Positions 1 to 5,073 of a stretch of DNA of 6,003 nucleotides are shown piece by piece (within the stretch, counting starts at the first letter, position 1; each line of letters opens with the position of its first letter). The DNA lies in the NCBI GenBank assembly GCA_003155175.1, contig PMFP01000046.1:1-6003 (forward strand), written 5' to 3'. This stretch comes from Vulcanimicrobiota bacterium (GTDB lineage Bacteria; Vulcanimicrobiota; Vulcanimicrobiia; Vulcanimicrobiales; Vulcanimicrobiaceae). Below the pieces are notes generated by a model that did not search any database, had not been told where the DNA came from, and saw nothing but the letters and a program-made list of their open reading frames with translations. The position numbers were made by a program, and so were the translations under genes.

Positions 1-112
1 GCACGCCGGCCGCCGGAACCGAGGGAGTCGCCGACGCCGGAATGCACCAAAGCGCAGCGGCGAACATCGCAATCGCCGCAGCTGCCGTGGGTGCCGACGA
101 ACGCCTCGTCAT
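1..112 (-). CDS. 5' end of a secreted protein (partial, runs off the left edge)
   Basis: Only the first 37 codons are in the window. The ATG is at 112-110 and is preceded on the minus strand by AGGGGAG followed by CGT, a good Shine-Dalgarno sequence. The translation begins MTRRSSAPTAAAAIAMFAAA and continues into LWCIPASA before TPSVPAAGV. This is a classic Sec signal peptide: a two-Arg N-region, an Ala-rich hydrophobic core and an AxA-type cleavage site at about residue 28. The protein is therefore probably exported. No domain can be recognised from so short a piece. It lies 80 bases downstream of the exported protein gene ending at 193, on the same strand, so the two may share a transcript. 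Confidence 0.6.
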   Translation of the reverse strand, partial: MTRRSSAPTAAAAIAMFAAALWCIPASATPSVPAAGV

Positions 113-192
113 ACGCTCCCCTAGGCGCTAAAAAGGAATGAATTACGCCCAAAGTCACCGACTTCGAGGACCGCTTGCTTACACCCCCGTGA

Positions 193-732
193 CTATTGGA
201 CCGTTTCCCCCGGGAGCGTCTCGTTCGGATAGAAGCGGTCGCCGTGTTCGAAACACGGTGAGGCCTGCACGTGCTTGCCGTCGAGCACGCCCGGCGAGTT
301 GCCGATCGGCACGGAATCGGCGCCGGCGGCCGGAGCGACGCCGAACGAATGCATCAGCTCGTCGCGGATCGCTTCGGCGCTCAACGCTTTCGTCGGCTTG
401 GCTCCCGGAGAAACCTGGAGCCAATACGCGCCCATCTCGTCACGGTACACCCAGCCCAAAGGCTGAGATCCAACGTACCGCGGGCCGCTGCCCATGAGAT
501 TGTCGCTTTGAAAGATCGTAAGCGCGTTCATGTCGGAGACCTTGCGGTCGAACGAGACGCCGTTCACCTCGACGCTGCCGACCACCGCGCCGATCGCCAG
601 CGAGCCGGTCGCGCCTTCCTGTCCGCAAACCGCGCCACGCGTCGGAACGGCGGCGAGATCGGCTCGCGCCGGCAACGCGAACGCCGCGACGCACAGCGGC
701 AGCGCGATGAGCGCCCGCGAAAGGATTCGCAT
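193..732 (-). CDS. Small exported protein of unknown function, 179 aa
   Basis: I do not recognise the family. The reading frame stays open up to 903, but that extension runs antisense-free through both tRNA genes on the same strand, so the true start is the ATG at 732-730. There the product begins MRILSRALIALPLCVAAFAL-PARA, a clear signal peptide with likely cleavage after ARA at about residue 24. The mature part, about 155 residues, has no further membrane segment. It has two cysteines (C36 in GAVCGQ and C160 in SPCFEHG) far apart, which could form a disulfide outside the cytoplasm. Aromatic stretches such as LGWVYRDEMGAYWLQV (about 92-107) suggest beta structure. The ribosome site is weak. 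The gene begins 44 bases after the CCA end of tRNA-Gly and may be read from the tRNA promoter. Confidence 0.65.
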   Translation of the reverse strand: MRILSRALIALPLCVAAFALPARADLAAVPTRGAVCGQEGATGSLAIGAVVGSVEVNGVSFDRKVSDMNALTIFQSDNLMGSGPRYVGSQPLGWVYRDEMGAYWLQVSPGAKPTKALSAEAIRDELMHSFGVAPAAGADSVPIGNSPGVLDGKHVQASPCFEHGDRFYPNETLPGETVQ

Positions 733-776
733 GCTCGGGAGTTCTGCCGGGAACGGGGTCGCGCCTTGGGCGCAAT

Positions 777-850
777 TGGAGCGGGCGGCGGGAATCGAAC
801 CCGCGACATCAGCTTGGAAGGCTGAGACATTACCACTATGTAACGCCCGC
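777..850 (-). tRNA. tRNA-Gly (anticodon TCC)
   Basis: Read on the minus strand, the acceptor arm GCGGGCG (850-844) pairs with CGCCCGC (787-781). The anticodon stem TCAGC/GCTGA carries the loop CTTCCAA, giving anticodon TCC. The T arm is CGGGTTCGATTCCCG-like with a 5-bp GC stem. Discriminator T (780) is followed by an encoded CCA (779-777). The D stem ACAT/ATGT has an A at position 10, a departure like the one seen in E. coli glyT. The gene lies 5 bases after tRNA-Tyr and surely shares its transcript. Confidence 0.96.
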
Positions 851-855
851 AAAAC

Positions 856-943
856 TGGTGGGCAGGGCTGGATTCGAACCAGCGTACCGCTTTCGCAGAC
901 CAAATTTACAGTCTGGCGCCATTAACCACTCGGCCACCTACCC
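856..943 (-). tRNA. tRNA-Tyr (anticodon GTA)
   Basis: On the minus strand GGGTAGG (943-937) pairs with CCTGCCC (866-860), including one T-G wobble. The anticodon loop is CTGTAAA (anticodon GTA) on stem CCAGA/TTTGG. A class II long variable arm with a GCGAAAGC-type hairpin follows, then T arm GCTGG-TTCGAAT-CCAGC, discriminator A (859) and an encoded CCA (858-856). The Tyr-Gly order matches the thrU-tyrU-glyT-thrT cluster known upstream of tuf in E. coli and the comparable Gram-positive clusters. Here neither a neighbouring tRNA-Thr on this strand nor tuf is present. Confidence 0.96.
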
Positions 944-964
944 ACGCGTGCGGCAGACCTGGCT

Positions 965-973
965 ACGATATCA
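965..973 (-). promoter_or_regulatory. Possible extended -10 for the tRNA-Tyr/Gly transcript
   Basis: The minus strand reads TGATATCGT, an extended -10 (TGn) with a 4-of-6 hexamer TATCGT. Initiation about 7 bases further on would leave a leader of roughly 15 nt before the mature tRNA-Tyr. No convincing -35 lies at 16-18 bases upstream, so this is only a candidate. Confidence 0.25.
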
Positions 974-999
974 CGGCGGCCGGGTCCTCGGCCAGCGAG

Positions 1000-1021
1000 A
1001 AAAATCGGCGTCCGGCGCGCC
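1000..1021 (-). terminator. Weak intrinsic terminator candidate after the GNAT gene
   Basis: On the minus strand GGCG-N7-CGCC (1021-1007) is followed by GA and five T residues (about 1005-1000). The short stem begins at the last base of the GNAT stop codon. A stronger stem, CGCGCC/GGCGCG, straddles the stop codon just before it but lacks an adjacent U-tract. Either could reduce read-through from the acetyltransferase gene into the tRNA pair. Confidence 0.35.
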
Positions 1022-1485
1022 TAGAGCGGCGCGTTGTACTTAAAAAACCTGCCCTCGCGCGTCCAGCCCGCCCGCTCGTAGACGCGCTGCGCCGGCTGAT
1101 TGTCCATCGCGGTCTCCAGGAACATCCCGGTCGCTCCGATCTCGCGCGCGTGCGCCGCGGCACGCTCCAAGAGCGCCGAGGCGATCCCGGCACGGCGAGC
1201 CGCGGGATCCACGAACAGATCCTCGAGAATCAGCTGCGGGCCGAGCATGACCGTACTGAGCGTCTGGAACATCTGCACGAATCCCGCAATCTTCTCGCCA
1301 AGGCAAGCGACGAAGACCACGCTGGTCCCGCGCGCCAGGTGATCGGTCATCAATTCGCGCTCGCGCGGCTCGTCGGCCGCTTGCTTGTAGAATTCGCGAT
1401 ACGCCGCCACCAGAGGCAGCAGCCCTTCGAGATCGGCCACCGATGCGCGCCGGACGCAAGCTTCCATCGCCGTATGGTTTCGCAT
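1021..1485 (-). CDS. GNAT-family N-acetyltransferase
   Basis: This should transfer an acetyl group from acetyl-CoA to an amine; the substrate cannot be told from sequence. Numbering from the internal Met at 1467, the GNAT fold is complete in 148 residues. An N-terminal strand-helix (CVRRASVADLEGL, 4-16) is followed by the central strands (VVFVACLGEKIAGFVQM). Motif A then begins LEDLFVDPAARRAGIASALL (81-100), with the acetyl-CoA pyrophosphate-binding loop RRAGIA. The C-terminal motif B, RVYERAGWTREGRFFKY, ends the domain. The frame stays open to 1569, but that would run through the opposite-strand tRNA. The start is therefore the ATG at 1485 or the one at 1467; neither has a clear Shine-Dalgarno sequence, and 1467 gives a tight fit to the domain. 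The gene is divergent from the tRNA-Thr gene. Confidence 0.88.
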   Translation of the reverse strand: MRNHTAMEACVRRASVADLEGLLPLVAAYREFYKQAADEPRERELMTDHLARGTSVVFVACLGEKIAGFVQMFQTLSTVMLGPQLILEDLFVDPAARRAGIASALLERAAAHAREIGATGMFLETAMDNQPAQRVYERAGWTREGRFFKYNAPL

Positions 1486-1526
1486 CAGGGTTACGTCGCC
1501 CCGTTGGCAAAATGGGGCCAAACCCC

Positions 1527-1608
1527 GCCGACGTGGCTGAGTGGTTGAAGGCGCGTGATTTGTAATCACGTCCGTAAGGCATCGCCGGTTCGAATCCGGC
1601 CGTCGGCT
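1527..1608 (+). tRNA. tRNA-Thr (anticodon TGT) with a class-II-like long variable region
   Basis: Acceptor arm GCCGACG (1527-1533) pairs perfectly with CGTCGGC (1601-1607), and the discriminator is T (1608). The D arm is GCT-N11-GGC (1536-1552). Anticodon stem CGTGA/TCACG carries loop TTTGTAA, so the anticodon is TGT (1561-1563). The T arm is GCCGG-TTCGAAT-CCGGC (1584-1600). CCA is not encoded; CTG follows. G1-C72, C2-G71, the G and U in anticodon positions 2-3, and T73 are all compatible with threonyl identity. The odd part is the variable region, 13 nt (1571-1583) instead of the usual 4-5, together with a GAGTGGTTGAA D loop typical of tRNA-Ser. The gene end lies about 20 bases before the next ORF with no visible terminator. 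Confidence 0.9.
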
Positions 1609-1628
1609 CTGCGGGTTCTCTACCTGGA

Positions 1629-1988
1629 ATGAGCATGCAACCCGTAAAAACCAAATGGCTCGGCGGCGGCCTCGTGCTGGTCTGCCGGCGCTGCTCCGAG
1701 GAGCGCATCCCCGAAGAGACCCCGGACGTCGCCGAACGCCTCGGAAATTTCAGCCTGCGCGACTGGCTCAAAGCAAAGCTTAAGGAAGACGGACGCTGGG
1801 GCGCGATCCGCGCGATCTCGACCTCGTGCATGGACGTGTGCGGCAAGGGCCGCGTCACCGTCTGCATCGATCCCGAAACCGGTCCTGACCACGCGGAGAT
1901 CTTCACGCTCGATCCCATCGCCGAACGCGACGAACTCTACGCGCGAATCGTGGACAAACTCCATACTCGCAACGAATCCGCCGGATGA
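1629..1988 (+). CDS. Thioredoxin-like [2Fe-2S] ferredoxin-like / DUF1636-like metal-binding protein
   Basis: This is a 119-residue cytoplasmic protein with no signal peptide or membrane segment. It has paired cysteines: C19-x2-C22 (VLVCRRCSEE) near the N-terminus and C67-x3-C71 in STSCMDVCGKGRVTV, with a further C79. A basic helix (LRDWLKAKLKED, about 43-54) lies between. This layout, with a strand followed by CxxC and then CxxxCGxG before a hydrophobic strand, resembles thioredoxin-fold [2Fe-2S] ferredoxins and the DUF1636 metal-binding family. It probably binds an iron-sulfur cluster or zinc; that is inference. ATG 1629 is the first start; the ATG at 1635 is better spaced (6 nt) from TGGA at 1625-1628 and may be the real one. 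The stop overlaps the next start as ATGA, indicating translational coupling. Confidence 0.75.
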   Translation: MSMQPVKTKWLGGGLVLVCRRCSEERIPEETPDVAERLGNFSLRDWLKAKLKEDGRWGAIRAISTSCMDVCGKGRVTVCIDPETGPDHAEIFTLDPIAERDELYARIVDKLHTRNESAG

Positions 1989-2890
1989 TGCGTTGGGCCG
2001 CAATGCTGGCGGCCTTTGCGGCGCTCGCTCTGCCGGCGCAGGCAACGGGCGCCGTCGTTGCAACGCCCGAGGGCATCTATCAAAGCGTACGAGACGCCGT
2101 TGACGGCATCTCCTCGCCGCCCTACATCGCTTTTACGCTCCAGGACGCCTCGAGTCGAAAATACGCACTTGAACAGGACCGCGTACGCATTCTCGTGCGC
2201 GTTTCGGACGGCAACGCGTTCGTCGTTCCGATTCGCACGATGGACGGGAACCCGGCGCCTCGGACACCTCGCGTGGTAACGGGCGGGCTCGTTCCGGGGA
2301 CGCCGATCTACCGCGCCGGAGACTTTCCGCTCGCGGATTTCGGTTTGCGACGAAAGGCATCGTCGCGACGCGGAATCTTCGAGGCCGACACGACGCCCGA
2401 ACCCTCACAATCCGCCGCGCCCGGCCAAACGATCGCGACCGTGCAGGCCGTCAACGTTGCGTACCGCATCGTCAATCTCGGCGACACGACCCTCGACGGT
2501 CACGACGTCTATCATCTGGGCCTGACGCCGTTGTACGACGCCGGTCATCACGTCTTGCGCGAGATGTGGATCGACAAGGCGACCTTCCTCCCGCGCAAAT
2601 ACGTTGCCGAGCGCTTCGTCGACGCGGGGGCGTTCGCGTTCCGCTATCTCGTAACCGTTGACACGGCCGTCATTGACGGACGGCTCGTCAATACCGACGC
2701 CGTCGGGTACTTCAACGTCAATCGCGCGCTCGTCGTGCACTACTCGGGCGAAGGCAAGTGGAGCATCTCCGGCGTGTCGTTTCCCGCGTCGTTGCCGGAT
2801 TGGCTCTTCGATCCGCAAACGTACGGCGTGCACCGGAACGACCCGCTGCCGCCGGAAGCGACCGTCATCGTTCCCTCACCGGCGCCCTAG
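1985..2890 (+). CDS. Secreted protein, LolA-like fold suspected, 301 aa
   Basis: An N-terminal signal peptide (MMRWAAMLAAFAALALPAQA, cleavage near residue 20-23) sends this protein across the membrane. No exact family is recognised. Residues about 150-250 form alternating strands: YRIVNLGDTTLDGHDVYHL, then LREMWIDKATFLPRKYV (191-207), then FRYLVTVDTAVIDGRLVN. A strand with WIDK and a following LP, between hydrophobic strands, is typical of LolA/LolB-like lipoprotein-carrier folds and related outer-membrane sorting domains. A low-complexity segment (about 122-148, Ser/Arg/Pro-rich) interrupts the strands, and the C-terminus is Pro-rich. The start ATG (1985) overlaps the stop of the ferredoxin-like gene by 4 bases; a second ATG follows directly at 1988. 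A 55-base gap separates it from the serine hydrolase gene, so all three genes could be one transcript. Confidence 0.82.
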   Translation: MMRWAAMLAAFAALALPAQATGAVVATPEGIYQSVRDAVDGISSPPYIAFTLQDASSRKYALEQDRVRILVRVSDGNAFVVPIRTMDGNPAPRTPRVVTGGLVPGTPIYRAGDFPLADFGLRRKASSRRGIFEADTTPEPSQSAAPGQTIATVQAVNVAYRIVNLGDTTLDGHDVYHLGLTPLYDAGHHVLREMWIDKATFLPRKYVAERFVDAGAFAFRYLVTVDTAVIDGRLVNTDAVGYFNVNRALVVHYSGEGKWSISGVSFPASLPDWLFDPQTYGVHRNDPLPPEATVIVPSPAP

Positions 2891-2905
2891 GCGTCGCTTG
2901 CCTTT

Positions 2906-2923
2906 CGCCAGGTTAACTGGGCG
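2906..2923. promoter_or_regulatory. Imperfect 18-bp dyad between the LolA-like gene and the hydrolase gene
   Basis: CGCCAGGTTAACTGGGCG is an imperfect palindrome centred on GTTAAC: seven of nine positions are Watson-Crick pairs and one is a G-T wobble. It begins 16 bases after the upstream stop and ends 22 bases before the hydrolase ATG. It could be an operator or merely chance; no promoter is visible around it. Confidence 0.2.
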
Positions 2924-2945
2924 CGACCCCTCGAACGTCTGCGCG

Positions 2946-4325
2946 ATGTCGGATTCATGGATTCGCCGCGGAATCGCCGCCGCGGGCGCGCTCGGCGTTT
3001 TGGCGATGCCCTCCGTGCAATGCCGCGCGCAAGCCGTCGCGATCGCGACGCCGGCCGATATCCGGCAGAGCCTTGCGGCGTACGTCGCGGGGCATCCGTT
3101 CGCCGCGGTCGTCGTCGGCGTCGTGGACGGCGGCTCGACAACCGTCTATCGGCTGAGCGGCCCGGCGCTTCGCGGCGCTGCCGTTGACGAAAGGTCCACG
3201 TTCCAGATCGGTTCGGTAACCAAGACGTTCACGGCGACGGCGCTCGCCGAAATGGTGCAATCCGGCGCGGTGAGTCTGAGCGACCCGATCGGCAAATACT
3301 TCCCGCCGGGCACGACCGCGCCGGAATATAACGGCCAACCGATCGCGTTGCTAAACCTCGCCGAGCAAAACTCCGCGCTCCCGCGACTCCCCGCGAACCT
3401 CAGCCCCACCGACGAGGCCAACCCCTACGCCGGTTACGGGACCGCGCAATTGTACGGGTTTCTGTCGAGTTACCAACTCACGCGCGCGCCGGGCGCGCAG
3501 TACGAATACTCCAATCTCGGCGTCGGCCTTCTCGGCGACTTGCTCGCTCGCGAGGCGAACGAAACGTACCCGGAACTCATCGAACGCGCCGTCCTGCAAC
3601 CGCTGGGCTTGAGCGGTACGACGGCCCGGGGCACGGCCGCAACCCGCACGCGCCTGGTGCAGGGTTACGCCGAAGACGGGACCCCGCAACCGCCGTGGGA
3701 CTTCGACGCGCTGGCCGCCGCGGGCTCGATCGAATCGGATCTCCACGACATGCTGATCTACTTGCACGCCAACATGACGCCGCCGCAGAGCGCGATCGGG
3801 CGCGCGATGACGTTCGCGCAGCAGCCGCGCGTGCCGATCGGGCTGAACGGTATCCTGCAAATCGGCTTGGTTTGGAACACCAACATGCGGTCCGGAATCA
3901 CCTGGCACAACGGCGAGACCGGCGGCTACCATGCGTTCGTGGGATTCGACCGGGCGGGGCGCGGCGTCGTCCTACTCGCCAACGTCGCCGACAGCGACCT
4001 CGACGCGCTCGCCGTCCACATCCTCGCACCGTACGTTCCGGCGCCCATCGCGCGAACGTACGAACCGTCTCCGTACGCGGGCCGCTATCCGCTCACGCCC
4101 GCGTTTGCCATTCGGATCTTTCAGAGCGGCGGCAAGCTCTACGAACAAGCCACGGCGCAGGAGGCTGCGGAACTCACCCGCGTCTCCGGGCAAACTTTCG
4201 CGGTGCAAGGCGTGGACGCTACGATCACGTTCGAACTCGACGCGCACGGAAACGCGACGGGCCTGACGCTGCATCAAAACGGCGCCAACCTGCACGCTCC
4301 AAAACAAGCGGCCGGTCCTCCGTAA
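2946..4325 (+). CDS. Secreted serine hydrolase, class C beta-lactamase/PBP family, 459 aa
   Basis: The product has the three active-site motifs of the Beta-lactamase (PF00144) family in order: S90-V-T-K93 in QIGSVTKTFT (nucleophile Ser and general-base Lys), Y188-S-N190 in YEYSNLGVG, and H321-N-G-E-T-G-G, the counterpart of KTG. An N-terminal signal peptide (MSDSWIRRGIAAAGALGVLA, cleavage near AQA at residue 30) points to the periplasm or outside. A C-terminal beta-rich region (about 372-452, starting YEPSPYAGRYPL) resembles the lipocalin-like tail of such hydrolases. The substrate may be a peptide, an ester or peptidoglycan; sequence cannot decide, and antibiotic resistance should not be assumed. 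The frame is open back to 2658, but ATG 2946 is chosen because the signal peptide starts there and the extension overlaps the previous gene; its Shine-Dalgarno is poor. The usual HTSGLP segment reads EQNSALP (140-146). Confidence 0.92.
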   Translation: MSDSWIRRGIAAAGALGVLAMPSVQCRAQAVAIATPADIRQSLAAYVAGHPFAAVVVGVVDGGSTTVYRLSGPALRGAAVDERSTFQIGSVTKTFTATALAEMVQSGAVSLSDPIGKYFPPGTTAPEYNGQPIALLNLAEQNSALPRLPANLSPTDEANPYAGYGTAQLYGFLSSYQLTRAPGAQYEYSNLGVGLLGDLLAREANETYPELIERAVLQPLGLSGTTARGTAATRTRLVQGYAEDGTPQPPWDFDALAAAGSIESDLHDMLIYLHANMTPPQSAIGRAMTFAQQPRVPIGLNGILQIGLVWNTNMRSGITWHNGETGGYHAFVGFDRAGRGVVLLANVADSDLDALAVHILAPYVPAPIARTYEPSPYAGRYPLTPAFAIRIFQSGGKLYEQATAQEAAELTRVSGQTFAVQGVDATITFELDAHGNATGLTLHQNGANLHAPKQAAGPP

Positions 4326-4353
4326 AAAGCGGCGCGACCGAAATCGCACCGCT
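4324..4353 (-). terminator. Intrinsic terminator of sigH
   Basis: On the minus strand AGCGGTGCGA and TCGCGCCGCT (4353-4344 and 4337-4328) form a continuous 10-bp stem with one U-G wobble. The loop is UUUCGG, which can also be drawn as a UUCG tetraloop with one extra U-G pair. It ends in a run of five T residues (4328-4324). This is a textbook rho-independent terminator 58 bases beyond the sigH stop. The U-tract shares bases with the TAA stop (4323-4325) of the convergent hydrolase gene. On the plus strand the wobble becomes a C-A mismatch and no T-run follows, so it should work mainly for sigH. Confidence 0.75.
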
Positions 4354-4366
4354 CTTAGCGGGGGTG

Positions 4367-4390
4367 AACGGGCGGCCAAGCCGTCCCGTT
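4367..4390 (+). terminator. Hairpin between convergent genes, possible terminator of the hydrolase operon
   Basis: AACGGG-CGGC, loop CAA, then GCCG-T-CCCGTT forms a 10-bp stem with one bulged T. On the plus strand it is followed by CTTAG, a poor U-tract; on the minus strand by CACCCC. It is a strong stem in a convergent gap and may stop transcripts from the plus operon or protect sigH mRNA 3' ends. Confidence 0.4.
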
Positions 4391-4410
4391 CTTAGACAAA
4401 GTGCCGGCTG

Positions 4411-5067
4411 TTAACTAAACTCGAACTCCGCGAGATTCTTTTCGATCTTGCGCTTGACGCGCTGCAACGCGTTGTCGATGGACTTCACGTGGCGGCCAAG
4501 GTCGCGCGCCATCTCTTGATAGCTCTTGCCTTCGAGATACGACTCCAGAACCTGAGATTCCAGATCCGAGAGATTCTGGCGGATGCGCTGGCGGATGTCG
4601 TCGGAGACTTCCTGCGTGACCACCAGTTCTTCGGGGTCGGAGGTCTTCTGCGACGCCATCACGTCGAGCAGCGTGCGTTCGCTGTCCTCGTCGTAAATCG
4701 GCTTGTTGAGCGAGATGTACTGGTTGAGCGGAATGTGCTTCTGTCGCGTCGCCGTCTTGATCGCCGTGATGATCTGGCGGGTGATGCAGAGTTCGGCGAA
4801 CGCGCGGAAGCTCGAGAGCTTGTCCGCCTTAAAGTCGCGAACGGCCTTGTACAGCCCGATCATGCCTTCTTGGATGATATCCTCGCGGTCCGCTCCGATC
4901 AGGAAATAGCTCTTCGCTTTGATCCGGACGAAATTTTTGTATTTGTTGAGGAGGTACTCCATCGCGAGATTGTCACCAGACTTTGCGATGGCCACGAGAT
5001 CTTCGTCGGCTCTCTCGTGGTATTCGAGTCCATCCGGCACGGGATGGGTGATTGCCATTGTCGTCAT
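4411..5067 (-). CDS. sigH: RNA polymerase sigma factor of the SigH (Spo0H) family
   Basis: This 218-residue product is the length of B. subtilis SigH and matches it almost word for word over region 2. Region 2 (about 37-112) contains NFVRIKAKSYFLIGADREDI, then IQEGMIGLYKAVRDFKADKL, then ELCITRQIITAIKTATRQKH. Region 2.4 residues contact the -10 element. Region 4 (about 160-215) carries the -35-binding helix-turn-helix, with KSYQEMARDLGRHVKSIDNA followed by LQRVKRKIEK. In Bacillus SigH controls entry into stationary phase, competence and sporulation; its role here is unknown. The start ATG at 5067 is preceded by GAGG and a 4-nt spacer; a second Met is codon 4. The gene has its own promoter (5138-5166), a structured leader with a short ORF, and a strong terminator. 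It follows rlmB, as in Firmicutes, but yacP and the downstream rpmG-secE-nusG genes are absent. Confidence 0.97.
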   Translation of the reverse strand: MTTMAITHPVPDGLEYHERADEDLVAIAKSGDNLAMEYLLNKYKNFVRIKAKSYFLIGADREDIIQEGMIGLYKAVRDFKADKLSSFRAFAELCITRQIITAIKTATRQKHIPLNQYISLNKPIYDEDSERTLLDVMASQKTSDPEELVVTQEVSDDIRQRIRQNLSDLESQVLESYLEGKSYQEMARDLGRHVKSIDNALQRVKRKIEKNLAEFEFS

Positions 5068-5073
5068 TACGCC

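Noticed and set aside
761..773. Perfect hairpin GCGCC-TTG-GGCGC directly after the tRNA-Gly CCA
   Set aside because: No T-run follows on the minus strand, so I do not call it a terminator; it may help 3' processing but a 5-bp GC stem is easily chance here.
733..903. N-terminal extension of the exported-protein frame up to 903
   Set aside because: It would translate through tRNA-Gly and most of tRNA-Tyr on the same strand and hide a clear signal peptide that starts at 732.
1040..1918. Long open minus-strand frame antisense to the tRNA-Thr and the ferredoxin-like gene
   Set aside because: Arg/Ser/Pro-rich composition typical of a shadow frame in GC-rich DNA, crosses the tRNA gene and competes with the well-supported GNAT frame.
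2658..2945. Upstream extension of the serine hydrolase frame
   Set aside because: It overlaps the preceding gene in another frame, is Arg/Ser-rich, and would bury the signal peptide starting at 2946.
2891..2945. Separate promoter for the hydrolase gene
   Set aside because: No pair of hexamers with proper spacing is visible; only an imperfect dyad is present.
3351..4414. Several long frames on both strands within the hydrolase gene
   Set aside because: Arg-rich shadows of a gene with intact SVTK, YSN and HNG motifs.
4371..4500. Ten-base repeat GGCGGCCAAG at 4371 and 4491
   Set aside because: One copy is in the convergent-gap hairpin and the other in sigH coding sequence; short, GC-rich and most likely coincidence.
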